From the NCBI GenBank assembly GCA_964007475.1, contig OZ023273.1, positions 7,149,234 to 7,213,233 of the forward strand: a stretch of DNA of 64,000 nt. Reading direction: 5' to 3'. This document shows positions 40,201 through 52,433 of this stretch, one piece after another. The notes beneath the pieces are model-generated. The model saw only the letters and a list, made by a program, of their open reading frames with translations, had not been told where the DNA came from and searched no databases. The stretch is from Hybos culiciformis (Eukaryota; Arthropoda; Insecta; Diptera; Hybotidae). The position numbers and the translations under genes are program-made. Each line of letters starts with the position of its first letter. Within the stretch, counting starts at the first letter, position 1.

Positions 40201-42344
40201 ATACTCATACCTATTATTAAAATAGTTAAATTTTATATTAAAAATAAAATTTTACAAGCCAATTAATTATAATCCTTTTCATAATTTATCTGTTTAATTA
40301 AGTGTGAATTCTCTAAAAATATATATAAACAAAAATAAAAAACAAAAAAAAAATGATAAATACTTAGGTATACCTACTTATAAACAAGGATAATATAATC
40401 TTTCTTTCTAATAGATGTGTCATACAATTATAGTTCATTAACTGATAATTTCATTATCCACTGACTGTCATAATCAATTCAAATCCTAAAAAAATTAAAT
40501 GAATTTTCGCCCAGATATGTTTGCCATTAAAAATATGAATTCTGGGGAACAAAAAAAAATTATAAAAAATATATATGTATATATTTTATCCCGACAACTT
40601 TTTAAAAACTCAATTAGAATAAAATAAAATTAAAAATGGAAATTAAGTAAAGAGAGAGAATGCAAAAGCATAATTTAATTATTCCTAGATTGGACAAGAA
40701 AAACTGTATTTGGCATAAAAAGTTTTGATTGGGTGTAAATTATGAATCACTTTTGTTTTATTTTCATTCATAAAAAATAAAAAAAAAATAAAATTATTAG
40801 TTATGATATAACTTTTAATGAGTTATTAATACAACGAAATACTTGATAAAAAAATATATATATTAAGGAAGCTATGAAACTATCTTTTTTAATTTTATTT
40901 CTGTGTTTTTAAAAATATTTTTTAGAAAACATATTCACATAAGTACATAATACTAAACAAAAACAGAAAACATTTTCTGATATTTTCATAAACATTTAAA
41001 ATCATTTAGTAGACAGAATTAAACAAAAGCTTCAAAATTTTAGTTTATTTCTGGTTATCGATCGTCTTATTATCCAAAGAAAAATATTTGATAAACAATT
41101 TCGGAATTATTTTAATAAATAAAATGTTTTTAATTAAAATTAAAACACTGGGGCATAAAACAATCATTAACTACATAGTACATGATTTTGTTCAATGCAT
41201 CAATATAAAAATAAAATTGGATCAGATTCCGTTCCTAATTCTTGCCTTCGTCTACAGCCAATTCTTTTATCTTACCTTCATTAAGTCAGACTGAAACGAA
41301 TTGATTCGATTTCATTGAGGAAGACCAGTCGCTGTAACTTTGTACCCTTTTGAGCTTTTAAGTATAGTTAAAAATTTTACAATACATTTCATTAGATGAA
41401 ATCAAAGCAATTAATACCTTACATACTTCTTTGAAATTTAATATTACTTTAATATTAAAATTATTAAACATATAATAACAAATAATAACAATTATTATAA
41501 TCAACCTTCTTAGATTTTTTAACTATAATTAACCCTTATTCACATCATACTGAGAATGTTTTATTTTTTGAATCAAGTATTCATTCAGTATAAAAGAAAA
41601 TTTGACGTACCAAAATACTTTAATACTCTGATTAATTAAAGAACCGAACCTACTTATTTAGAACTAATGTTGTTGTAATCACGGCAAAATATATATTGAA
41701 TTTGAATAGTAAAAGTTATTGTAAAGTTTTTTATCTCATATAATATTTTATTCAGACATATTTATAACAAATAAAAACAAAAGTAAGTATTTTTATTCTA
41801 ATATAAATACTAAACAAAAGCATTGAATAAAAGGAAAAATAGTATGTACATCTCATAGTACATATACAGTTTAAATTTTACAACCTGTATTTTCATATTG
41901 GAAACACTGAAAAAATTAGCAATGTTACAGAGCAGAGAAAATTAATTTTAGAAATAAATTTAATTTTAGTTATTCAAATGACAAAGTATCTTACAAGTAC
42001 GAGCATAGGCATCGCCAATGCCACTTATTTTTTATTAAAAATAATAATTATTTAGAATTTTACGTTGTGTCTTAACAGAAAAGCCGTGTCTGCCCGTCAA
42101 TGGAAAAAATTAAATTATTATTTCAAAAAAAGATTTCTATGGTTGTTCTATTTCTCTTCGATAAATTGTTTTGGTACACAGTAATATGAGTGATGTACCT
42201 GTACTTGTTTCTAAAATTGTATTTATTCGTATTCAAACAAAACTTTCTTTTTTTATTTGCAGTTTAATTCTAATTTTTGAATATTAACATTTTATTTTAT
42301 TTTTAGAACTTTACTAAATCATTAAAATTTTGTTTAAATTTCAG
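37269..42344. other. Intron shared by both isoforms before the zinc-finger exon (5.1 kb)
   Basis: AT-rich intron. A GC-richer patch at about 37420-37700, with CTGTCTGTTCGTCTGTGC and ACTTCCACCCAAGCC, looks like decayed repeat sequence, and there is a small hairpin at 39512-39543. No exon was recognised. Confidence 0.65.
39512..39543. repeat. Short hairpin
   Basis: GATAGAAGTTGTTAC and GTAACTTCTATC are complementary apart from a 3-nt GTT insertion in the left arm and enclose AAGTT. Function unknown. Confidence 0.5.
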
Positions 42345-43191
42345 ATTTTCAGCTCAAAAGCTGATCTTCAAATGCATACTCAAATTCATATGCGAGAAGC
42401 GAAACCATATAAATGTTCTCAGTGCTCAAAAGCTTTCGCAAACTCATCGTATTTATCACAACACACTCGAATCCATTTGGGGATTAAACCATATCGATGT
42501 GAGATTTGCCAACGTAAATTTACTCAATTATCTCATCTTCAACAACATATTCGTACACACACTGGCGACAAACCTTACAAATGCCGGCATCCTGGGTGTC
42601 AGAAAGCTTTTTCTCAGCTCTCAAATTTGCAATCACATTCAAGATGTCATCAGACTGATAAACCGTTTAAATGTAATTCATGTTATAAATGTTTTTCGGA
42701 TGAACCATCACTATTAGAGCACATACCAAAACATAAAGAATCCAAACATTTGAAAACTCACATTTGTCAATATTGTGGTAAGAGTTACACACAAGAGACA
42801 TATCTAACAAAACATATGCAAAAACATGCAGAGCGTACCGACAAAAGACCACCGATTACAACTGGAATGGCTACTTCTAGTAATAATCAGAGCGGTAATG
42901 GTGTCAATAATTCAGCGGCTGGTTCAAATTTAAATCGTAATTTAGGTTTAAATACTAATATCTCTGGTGCAACTGGTGAACATCCATATTGGCCAAAAGT
43001 TTCTCCAGATTCACAAGCAAGTTTAACTGATGTTATGCATCAACAACAGACTCAACAGCATCAGCAACAGCAACAGCAGCAAGCTCATCATGAGTTCCCA
43101 CCTTTGAATCAACAACAGCAACAACATTCTCAAACCGCCGATATTCAAACACACCACCGAATGTTAGATACCGGCAGTAGAGATGATGTTG
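42345..43191 (+). CDS. rn: rotund/squeeze-family zinc-finger gene, zinc-finger exon (fingers 1b to 6)
   Basis: Entered in phase 0 after TTTAAATTTCAG and left in phase 1 at GTTG|GTAGGT. It starts with the second half of finger 1 (IFSSKADLQMHTQIH). Five complete C2H2 fingers follow between about 42408 and 42827: YKCSQCSKAF, YRCEICQRKF, YKCRHPGCQKAF (an extra residue pair between cysteines), FKCNSCYKCF and HICQYCGKSY. All Cys and His ligands are present. The linkers LGIKP, TGDKP and QTDKP and the basic end AERTDKRPP are characteristic of the Rotund/Squeeze/LIN-29/ZNF384 family of sequence-specific DNA-binding factors, which act in the nucleus in patterning and neural fate. The rest is Asn/Ser-rich, then YWPKVSPDSQASLTDVM and two poly-Gln tracts. 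The alternative coding exon in the upstream intron favours rn over its paralogue sqz, but this is not certain. Confidence 0.93.
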
Positions 43192-43415
43192 GTAGGTTTT
43201 CCCAATTAATTTGCCAAAAATATGAGAATCGTTACAAAACGCACTTAAATTAAAGTAATTGAATCTATAACTTGAAGTCTTACTTACCTCCATAATGTGC
43301 AAGTTATCAATCTCAGAACCGTTCATTCACTTTCAATTTATTGTTAAAAGTCACACCTTACTGACGATAATTTTATAAAATAACACACTTTATTTATATC
43401 CTGCATTGTTTTTAG

Positions 43416-43724
43416 CTACAACACCCACAGGCAGTGTTGTTGGATCCTACGATGCATCAAGCATAACTAAAACAACTAGTAATTCCGCATTTACACCTAT
43501 TAATTCAATGGTATCGCCGCATTTAAATATGCACCCAATGCAACGACCATATTTATATGATGCAATTAGTTTTCCTAATACAAAAAATGTAAATCAAAAT
43601 ACCACAGCCGCTGCAAATACATTTCCAAATCAACTGATCTCATTGCATCAAATTCGTAATTATGCCCATCAACCATCAGGATTAATGGCTGGTGAACATT
43701 TATTAGGTGTTAGTGTTGGAGCAG
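43416..43724 (+). CDS. rn: rotund/squeeze-family zinc-finger gene, C-terminal exon
   Basis: The acceptor TTTTTAG (43409-43415) is followed by CT, which completes the Ala codon begun by the last G of the previous exon; phase 1 on both sides. It encodes a Ser/Thr/Asn/Pro-rich tail with TTPTGSVVGSYD at its start, a middle rich in Pro, Met and His, and HLLGVSVGAG at its end. It can end two ways. It splices at CAG|GTAAAA into a 4-base-meaningful last exon at 43932, or it reads on for Gly-Lys-Lys and stops at 43733-43735. Both give almost the same C-terminus. No recognised domain. Confidence 0.82.
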
Positions 43725-43931
43725 GTAAAAAATAAAATCAGAGTTATTAAAAAAAAATTTTTTTGATTTCAACATGTTTTATTTGCTTAAATTATTTATG
43801 TTAAGTAACTTTTTTAACAAAAAAGTCTTCAATTTGTTCAATTAAGTTGAGCATCAACTTTATAACAATCATTATTAACAAATTAAGCAAAACATTATTA
43901 TAATTTATATTATCCTTTCTTTATTTTTTAG

Positions 43932-43939
43932 GAAAATAA
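43932..43939 (+). CDS. rn: rotund/squeeze-family zinc-finger gene, terminal 8-nt coding segment with stop
   Basis: After the acceptor TTTTTTAG (43924-43931), GA completes a Gly codon, AAA gives Lys and TAA (43937-43939) stops. If the 207-nt intron 43725-43931 is spliced, the protein ends Gly-Ala-Gly-Lys; if retained, it ends Gly-Ala-Gly-Lys-Lys. The splice sites are fair, and either reading is possible. The 3' UTR continues to the right. Confidence 0.5.
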
Positions 43940-44028
43940 GTTACAATCGATTAATCGAAACAAATTCGTCATCAGTGAATTTCTTTGAATTCCCAAGCAT
44001 CAAAATTTAAAGTATACATAAGAAGCTA

Positions 44029-44094
44029 AATAAAAAAAATAAGATTAAGTGTGAAAATATATTTAAATTTAATATAAAATATATTATAAATAAA
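44029..44094 (+). terminator. Candidate polyadenylation signals of the rn-like gene
   Basis: AATAAA occurs at 44029-44034 and 44089-44094, 90 to 155 nt beyond the stop. Such hexamers are frequent in this AT-rich DNA, so the exact end of the transcript is not established. Confidence 0.3.
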
Positions 44095-45090
44095 AGCATT
44101 AAATTTTATTAGTTTTTATATATAAGTTCTTTTTATTCAAATTTTATTTTGTACTTTATACTTAAATATATATTTAATAATAAAAAAAAACTATACTTCC
44201 TAAGAAATAATCAATTCGATACCATTATTATATTAAACTATTCTATTGTCTTCAAAGATGTTATTAATTCTATTATAATTAGTTTGATTTTGACTAATTT
44301 TAATTAATCGTACTATGAAAGCAATCTGCATTTATGTTTTTAAGAGGCTGTTGTTCATTTCATCAAGAAATTATTTATAACTTGAGTCAGCTCATAATTA
44401 TACTCAAATAACTTGAAATAAATCTATTTTTTTTTAACGTATACTTATAAAGGTACATTAACATAAGATGTGATGTGTTCCATCGCCAGGTATAAATTTT
44501 ATAGAGCGCTAAATTAAAGTTATAAAATTAAAGTTCGACATTTAATTAGTTAGTCAATTTATAATAAATGGAAACTATGAAATGTTTGTCCATGTAAACT
44601 AGAATGTTTCATCTAAAAACTTAAAGTCTCGTATTCAAAATTTCAAGATTAGATTTTAATACAATATATGTATAGCATAAAATTCAAATTCTCATCATCT
44701 TCGAATGTAAAATTTCAATTTCATATTCATTTTATAGCTCAGGCCAGTCGTACAAAAAAAAGGAGTTCTCAAACAGAAAGTTTTTATACCAATACTTTTT
44801 ATATGCTTAATTGTTCTTAAACAATAAATCCCTGTGACAAGATTACTGGACCAGAAAGAAATAAATTTAAAGCAGATGCTTTAGTTACAAAATTTAAATC
44901 TTTTGCAAATATCGTAAACTATATGCAATTAATTTCTTGCTAGCAACAGTGTTTGCTCGCAATGGCAATTCTTTACAAATAGTAAAAAAAACTTCTTTTT
45001 ATTAATTAAAGCAATATTTTACTATCAAGTATACCTTAAATTTTCTCAACTCTGATAAGTTATTAATTTTTCTTTAAAAATTATTAAGTA

Positions 45091-45176
45091 AATTCGCCGG
45101 TCGAATCCTTTTTATTCCCCATACGTATGCTAATTGAATGTCCTATGGGGGCAAACAAATATTCGACCGGTGAATT
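45091..45176. repeat. 86-bp inverted repeat
   Basis: The left end AATTCGCCGGTCGAAT and right end ATTCGACCGGTGAATT are complementary with one mismatch. The middle keeps the pair TTCCCCATA / TATGGGGG. It is probably a very short MITE or remnant. No target duplication was identified. Confidence 0.7.
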
Positions 45177-45896
45177 TTTCTTTCTTCTTTCTTCCATTAA
45201 AATGAAGAGTTTTCCGTCCGTTCTATGAATTGATTGAATTGATTAATTCTATATATAAAAAAAAAAACAATTTTTATTTTTTAATATATTATTATTAATC
45301 TAATTGAACCCACATACATTATCTTTTGCGTATTATGATTATGATTTTCTTATTTTTTTATTTTATATAATATATTATGTAGATTATATACCTATATTTT
45401 TTTTGATTTTTTATTTTTAAAGAAAAACTGTGATATTTATCTTGAAAGAATAAAAAAATCAATTTAATTGAAATACAAAAAAAAAAAACATTTTTTTTGA
45501 ACCAAAACTTTTTTTCTTCAAAAATTTTTATTTTGAAAATTAAAAAAAAAAATAAAAAATTATTAATAAAAATTAAAAAAAAAAAAATATATTATATAAT
45601 ATAAGAACTTGCATAAAACTAAATTATTTTTCATCTTTTAAAAATAAAAAAAAATTAAAAAATATTGATAAAAGATATTAAAAAAAAAATTAAAACAAAT
45701 TTTAAGAAATTGTCAATTTTCATAGTATTTTAACATTAATTAATACTTCTTTCTGGTTTCTCTAAACAAACTGATGGTCAAGTTGAACACCAAAAAAATT
45801 AATTCACACTCGTAAAAGGCCGTACAGCTCAATCTTCTTATTCTAGCCTAGTTAAAGTTCATTATTTGAATGAACGTCATTAAAAAATTATTCTTA

Positions 45897-46078
45897 CCCC
45901 CCATTTACACAGGCTGTTTTCGAAGTTTAAAATGAAGATTTTTTTTGAATGTATGTGTAAAATTTGTATAAAATGTTTTCATTTTATACCCACATGAAAA
46001 AATTGTATACAAATTTTACACACACATTCAAAAAAATCTTCATTTTAATCTTCGAAAACAGCCTGTGTAAATGGGGGG
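45897..46078. mobile_element. 182-bp MITE with TTA target duplication
   Basis: The termini CCCCCCATTTACACAGGCTG and their exact complement at 46059-46078 extend as nearly perfect arms (TTTTCGAAG, AAAATGAAGATTTTTTT, GAATGTATGTGTAAAATTTG) to a central AT-rich loop. TTA flanks both sides (45894-45896 and 46079-46081), as for PIF/Harbinger MITEs. The high arm identity suggests a fairly recent insertion. Confidence 0.88.
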
Positions 46079-49000
46079 TTATATAAAAAAGAATGAAGAT
46101 GTGACCGCAAATATATGAAAGAGAAGCTTAGTTTAATCATGCTCGTTGATATTCCTAATTTCGAATTTAACACCAAGATAAATTTAGTAAATGTTATTTT
46201 TTAAATAATTCATGATGTTTGTGTCTTCCGTATGCTATTTTTATTATATAGTTATGTGTAACATAATGGCTTTATGAATTATGAGTTAAGAATAACAAGA
46301 AATTACTTTTAAATTGTTGAAATTCTCTTTTTTTCGTTTAATAATGAGACCAAAAAGTTTCAAATATCAAGACAAAATACATTTTAAATCAATCTCTTAA
46401 ATACAAAAATATAGCACTTCTCACTTAATGTTTACATTATTTTTCTATTATAGTTAAGAAGTCTCTATCAGAGTTTATTAAACAAATTTAATAAATACTT
46501 CATTAATCTTTACATACATACATTCATTACAACTTGATCATCAATTTGTGAAGTTTTAAATTATTTATATTTTTATTTCAAATATGCACATATACTACAT
46601 ACATAGTGCAAAAGTAACCCGTTCGACCTACATAATTTCATTTTAATATAAAAGTTTACCAGTCAGATTCGTTATGTGGATTATGAATTTTTTTTTCATA
46701 TTAAAATAATATGTATAGTTATTTTTATAAAACTCCAGAGATATGTTGTCAAATACTAATGTCAAATAAAAAATATAAATATTATTATCAAATAATTTTT
46801 TACCTGCGCGACTTCTAGATTTATCCAGTCACGGAATGAATAGAAATTATTTTTTACAGAGAAGAAACTTGCTTATTCAACACAACATTACTACTTTTAA
46901 CAATATAAACGAAAATACAATTTTCATAAAATTCATAAAATTCCAGATTGTTTGGAAAAAAAATAAAAACAAAGTTGAAAATAAACATATAATTGATATC
47001 TGTATTTAAAAAAATAATTCTCCCAATTTACAATAAGATCTATTTAGATTAATTTCCAAGAAATAACTTCATCAGTTTGTTTTATTTTTAAATAAGTATA
47101 AACCTAACATTAGAAGATTAAACCTAATTATACATACATTCTCTAATATGAACTTTGCTGTTTGCGAAAAGAAATATCCACAGAATCATAAAAAAAAAAC
47201 ATAATCATAAACCTATTTAATTTTTTTGTTCTTTCTTCAATGACATAGAAGAAGCTTCCATATGAATTCATTTTTTTTTTTGTATTCATATTAATTAATT
47301 TATTTAGTTTGGCAATGACATTTCTTGAAAAAATTTTAAGATGAAATAAAATAACTCTGCCCACAATGAATATGGAAGTTGAGACATTATTGACGATTTG
47401 ACATAAAAATTCAAAAAATTTTAATGCAATTAATTTTAATGTAATTAATTTTCTAAAATATTTTTAATTTTTTATTTTGATTAAAAGAAATTTTAATTTC
47501 TAACCACACAACAAAAAAATTTAAAAAAATATAATTAGGATGAAAATAATTGTATGTTGTATAAAGACTTTTAAATTAAAAAATATTCAAAATTTTCTTC
47601 AAAAAAAAAAAAATTAAAAATAAAATAAAATAAGTAAAATGTGCAAAATTTATCTAGATATATTCTATAATAAAATAAAACTTTATTCCTATTATAATAT
47701 TAAAAATTAATTTAATATTATTATTTAAATAATTAAATTATTTATATTTAAAAAAAAAAAAATCTTTTAAAAACGTTTTAGATAGAAATCATAATTTATA
47801 CTTTTAATAAATAGAAATACTCTTTTTTTTTTTTTCATAAAAAAAAAATCAAAAATATTGAATGTAAATTAAAGTAACTATGCATAAAAAATAAAAATAA
47901 TTTTAATAAAATACATTTATTAATATAATATATCTAGTATAGTTAAAAAAAAATAAAACGTAACAAAATATAATTATTTATAAATAATATTCATTTAGAG
48001 AATATCAATCAATCGATAATTTCATAAATAAAACAAAAAAAAGTGTATTTAATGAAATTCAGATACTGTTCTAGTTATCATGTTAATCAATTTGATTTAC
48101 ACATTTTATAAAGGTAACATAATAACGTACTTTGGTGTTTCCAATTTTTAAGTTTTAGAAATAATTTTTCTATACGAATCAGAGAAGTGCAAACAGATAA
48201 ATAAGTGGTACCTTATTCATAGAAAATCAAAATCAGTCAAATATAAGGATGCTTACTATAAAATTTATATAAATAAATTCATTTCTATTCTTAAATTTTG
48301 TGGGATTCCCTATAAATACATGTGCATACATGTAGTATCGTAATAATATAAACAACTTATGTAGTGATCAAATTTTAATTATCATACAGCGGAGGCCCAT
48401 AAAATAGTGCGTTTAATTTTTATTTTTCTTATTAATTTGTGCTTAGAAAATTTAAAAAAAAGTATTTTTTTTTTTTTTATTTCAATAAAATACGATGTGT
48501 ACGTATAAATTTGCATCCATTTATACATTTTAATGAACATTTTGTTTTCGCAATTTTTTTTTTTTAAGATCTATGATTATCTTGTTTTTTCACCTTCAAA
48601 TCATCAAATAAAACTTACAACAAAAAATAAATTATTCATCGAAATGAAAATCAATTGAAACCTATTTTCATTAGGATTTTGGGTAGTTAACGTAATTTCA
48701 ATCGGTGTAAATAGATACGCATTATATGCACTCAAACTCAAGAATAATATTATTAGTTTTTGTTCAATGTTCAATATGAAATTACTTTAAATAGCAAATA
48801 AATCTAACTCAACAATGAATGACTTGATATTAAGAATGTAAAAATATACTGAAAAATTTTTTACATGACATATTTATACATACATATATGCAATAATAAT
48901 ATACATAAAGGTATTTACGCTGTAAAAATAAATGAAAATCTTGAAAATCATAATTATTCGTGAAATATTAAATTAAAAATTTTAATGTAGAGAAAGAGAA

Positions 49001-50378
49001 ATTTTAAATTTCATAAAAATTGTAAAGAATTTTCAAATTTTTTTTTATACAAATTAATTACATTTTATTAAATGAATTATTTTTTCTTAATAAAATAAAA
49101 TACATTACGATAAAATTATGAAATAATAAATTAATTGTCTAAATATGTATATTATATATTTTTTTTAGTAGCTAAATATGATTATTGTATAGCATTAAAA
49201 GAACTTAATTGTTGTAATAATATTAATAATAAAACTTAAGTCTTAAATTCAAATTGTTTTTTTATTTCATCGAAATCTATTTACAAAACGTCAATTAGAT
49301 CGAGAATTAGATCGTTACAAAAAAATAAATATACATGTATTGTTTATGCCAGCTGATTTTATAAATTAACCTAAACCTAACTCAAAACGCAGATATCTAA
49401 TGCATTCCCTGATCTAAAGAGTACCGATCTGGTGCTATACTGAGATTTCCGAAATTACTTTTGGCAGCTGAGATATGGCTGGTTTTGTACATAATCTTAT
49501 AATCTTAACTCAAAAATCAAAATTGAAACTTTGACGAGACCTTAGCCTATTCAAAAATTGCAAAATAAATACGATCATTATGTGAAACACATTAAAAACT
49601 ATCATATCACTGTAAAATAATGCAATCTTATGTATATTTGAATTATACTTATACAGCACAATTAATAGCATTTTTTAATAATTTTGAAGCAAATTCTATA
49701 ATCTTAAATAATTGGAATTATCAAGAAAGAAAAAATCAATATTAGTTTATTGAATAATGACATTATCTTTAATTATAATAAATATCATACCATACCAATG
49801 GATATATAAGTTAAAATCTTTATTAAAAATATTAATAATTATAAGCTAAGACATAGGATGAAACATATCACACTTCAAACATAATAGTTTTTAACATTTT
49901 TCCATATACATACATATAATCAACATATTCCTAGCTTTCTGTGCATTGTTCATAAAAAGTTAGCACTTGTAGAGGACCTGCAATTTATATCGGTGCTGCT
50001 TGATGATATTTATATTAAGTTAAGATAAATTAATAGTATTAGTAATTATAAATTTTTCTAAAATGATAAAAAATAAAATTATACGTACATCGTACATCAT
50101 CTTAGATACCTACTTATAATTTTATTCTCTTGACGACGCTTATTAAAATAAAAAAAAAAAAATTATTAATTTTAGTTTATAATTGTCGTTTGTGCAGTTA
50201 GGACTGAGAAAATAAAAATTCTGACAATAATTTCATAATTAAAAAGAAATTAATAATTAAATGCAGCCTTATCAATAAATATTATTTTGTTTATGAATAT
50301 TGTATTTGAATACTTACATATATAGCTATAATATTTACGATATCAGCAGATTGAAATTCATAAACAAATTGAAAGAAA

Positions 50379-50408
50379 ATGAGTTTTTGGAATGATGAAG
50401 AATTAATA
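50379..50408 (+). CDS. Non-canonical poly(A) polymerase/TUTase-like protein, exon 1 (start)
   Basis: ATG followed by nine codons (MSFWNDEELI) and a consensus donor GTAAGT. It ends in phase 0, matching exon 2 at 50923. This start is chosen because exon 2 opens in the same frame without its own upstream stop and because the donor is strong. The ATG codon within exon 2 (50932) would be an alternative start and would remove 13 residues. Gene layout: exons 50379-50408, 50923-51150, 51243-51411, 51987-52187, 52305-52433, 57339-57578, 57690-57851, 57935-58148 and 58549-58750. Together they give 1575 nt, or 524 residues plus stop. Confidence 0.65.
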
Positions 50409-50922
50409 GTAAGTAAAAAAAAATAAAAATAAGATCAAAAAAACAATATTTCTAAATGTAAACTGTCTAGTCTATCTTCCCATATTAATAAAATCAAATC
50501 CTATTATGTACATATTAATGTAAAGTAAACATTATTTATTTTAGAATTTTGTACTGGGATTACTCGAATTAATTATTTAAAATTTAAAAAAAAAAGTATC
50601 AACATTTGTGTCAAAATATGGCTACTATAATAATTTGCCTCAACTGCATAAAAATACTTAAAATAATATTTAAAATACATTTTAACAATTAAAATTACTT
50701 TTCGTCACTATTAAAAAAAAATTTAAAACAGTGATTTGACTTGTGAAATATAACTTTTAGAAACATAATTTATATGTAATCGAAATCATAATAAACATAA
50801 AAATAAAAAAAACGGACTTTATGTTTCCACAAAATTAAGCAACTTGTAAAAAGATTCTAGGGTTTAGAACTTTGAACACCCAATTGCATTTTACACATTT
50901 AAAGTAATTTAATTTTTTTTAG
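50409..50922. other. Intron 1 of the nucleotidyltransferase-like gene
   Basis: A 514-nt AT-rich phase-0 intron, GTAAGT to TTTTTTTTAG. Nothing else is seen. Confidence 0.65.
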
Positions 50923-51150
50923 GTTCATAAAATGATTCTCGAGACCCAAGACTATTTGTTAAAATTGAAAAAATTTCGAAATCGTCATTTATTTAGCCAT
51001 ATTTTGGCGAAAAAATTTTCTCAAGTATTATCAGCTATTGAGGAAATTCATGATAATAAATCGATAATGGTTAAATCTGTTTTGAAAAATGAATATCACG
51101 AATGGAATGATTATCCAATTGAAAAAGACCACAGTTGCAATTATTGCATG
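50923..51150 (+). CDS. Non-canonical poly(A) polymerase/TUTase-like protein, exon 2
   Basis: Seventy-six codons (residues 11-86) in phase 0 at both ends, with donor ATG|GTAGGT. The segment is Lys/His/Glu-rich and probably helical, and ends in EKDHSCNYCM with a CxxC pair that is not part of a recognisable zinc finger. It is the N-terminal extension before the catalytic fold. I do not recognise a domain in it. Reading through the following 92-nt intron would stop the protein at 51280-51282, so splicing is needed. Confidence 0.85.
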
Positions 51151-51242
51151 GTAGGTACTCTAGTCATTCAGAAACAAAACTATACCTATGTAAAACTTTT
51201 TATTGGAGTTGCTCGTAATGAATTTTCAATTTTTTTTTTTAG

Positions 51243-51411
51243 GATGCCAGACAGGCTGATCAAGACTACGTTAGACAAATAAAAAATAATAATGATAGAG
51301 ATGTGTCTCTCAAAATTAACGGATGTGGTAATATAGATCATTTAGACAAAAGCGAAGATTTTTACAGGTCTTTATATATTGATGAAAATAAAATTAATAA
51401 TTTTATAATAG
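51243..51411 (+). CDS. Non-canonical poly(A) polymerase/TUTase-like protein, exon 3
   Basis: Residues 87 to about 142, entered in phase 0 after a T-rich tract with AG and left in phase 1 at ATA G|GTAAAT. The sequence is charged (DARQADQDYVRQIKNNNDRD near its start) and leads into the catalytic domain. No motif is recognised. Support is clean splice sites, phase agreement and an open frame here only in the joined reading. Confidence 0.8.
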
Positions 51412-51986
51412 GTAAATAAGAAAATTATATTTGAAATATTTTATTAGAAACCTTAACTTTTTTCAATATTTACTAGAATTTGTATATTAATTCGATGTGA
51501 CCATTTTTTTTTTGCCAACTTTCAAATGTCAAAAATCACATAATCGTTTCTCGCACTTAAATATAATAAAAATAAATATAATGAATGAAAAATACCCATA
51601 AAAATAAAAGAAATAAATTAGAGATAGACAATAATGAATGAATGAAATTACATACAGAAACAAATTTTCAAAAAAAATAACTAAATTTAACATTTTAATT
51701 TTTAATATTTAATTTAAATATTAAATTTTTATTTTAACATTAAATGCATTGTTATGCAAAGGGCTCAAATTAAATGCCGTTGAAACTTATTTATATCTCA
51801 AAAATAAAGAATAAAAGAGAGAAAAGATTAAAATTAATATTTACTTCTTAAGATTAAGAGATAGAGGTGTGAAATGTATCTAAGAAGCGGAAAAAATATT
51901 TGTAAATTCTACATAAAAATTGGATTGGATAAAAATTTCTATTGTATTTATTTATTTGTAATAAATTCTTTTTTTTTTTATTTTAG
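51412..51986. other. Intron 3 of the nucleotidyltransferase-like gene
   Basis: A 575-nt AT-rich phase-1 intron, GTAAAT to ATTTTAG. Nothing else is seen. Confidence 0.65.
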
Positions 51987-52187
51987 ATTATAAAGTTGAA
52001 TTGATTTATAATAATTTAACACCATTGTTTTTGAAAATTAAATCTAATTGGACAATGTTTACGGGTATTATTGAACGTATGCGAAATGTAACAAAACAAT
52101 ATCCATCGTGGAGATACTTTTTGGTTGGCTCTAGTGCATATGGTAGTCAAAGTAATGACTCAACATTTGATATTTATATTGAGACAT
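51987..52187 (+). CDS. Non-canonical poly(A) polymerase/TUTase-like protein, exon 4: altered nucleotidyltransferase active-site motif
   Basis: Residues 143-209, phase 1 at both ends, donor ACAT|GTAAGT. After a helix (TGIIERMRNVTKQYPSWRYF) comes LVGSSAYGSQSNDSTFDIYI, residues 188-207. This aligns with the DNA polymerase beta-like core of GLD-2/Cid1-type enzymes, GSSxxGxxxxxSDxDL. The Gly-Ser that holds the triphosphate is intact (190-191). The first metal-binding aspartate is Thr202, while the second is kept as Asp204. In this superfamily these enzymes add A or U residues to RNA 3' ends using two metal ions held by three aspartates. Here catalysis is doubtful. Confidence 0.9.
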
Positions 52188-52304
52188 GTAAGTTAAAAAA
52201 AATATACATACTCATTTTAATTTTAAATAAAAACAAAATAAAAATACTTTATGCGAAATTGAATTCAATAAATCTACAAATCATAGAATTTATTTCAATA
52301 ATAG

Positions 52305-52433
52305 GTTTAATTTGTCTAAAAATCCCTATGGAGCACCAAACGTGGGATTATGTATTTCGTCAACTGGTCGGCAATCAACAATTGACACATAATATGACAA
52401 TTATCAAAATTTTTCTTCGTGTATTTTCAAAAG
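52305..52433 (+). CDS. Non-canonical poly(A) polymerase/TUTase-like protein, exon 5
   Basis: Entered in phase 1 after AATAATAG and left in phase 1 at AAAAG|GTGAAA; residues 210-252. It contains two amphipathic segments, including TWDYVFRQLVGNQQLTHNMT, consistent with the helix after the GS motif. The next exon is now 4.9 kb away because a retrotransposon sits in the intron. If this intron is not removed, translation runs on for about 13 residues and stops at 52472-52474. That would leave a fragment without the third active-site position and without the PAP-associated domain. Confidence 0.82.

Larger units (their letters stand above)
44095..50378. other. Intergenic DNA between the rn-like gene and the nucleotidyltransferase gene
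   Basis: About 6.3 kb of AT-rich DNA holding the inverted repeat at 45091-45176, the MITE at 45897-46078 and many A/T runs. No coding exon, tRNA or other RNA gene is recognisable. It should contain the promoter of the gene starting at 50379, but no specific element could be defined. Confidence 0.6.

Noticed and set aside
42499..43326. Other-frame open readings over the zinc-finger exon on both strands
   Set aside because: Shadows of the genuine C2H2 and poly-Gln coding frame.
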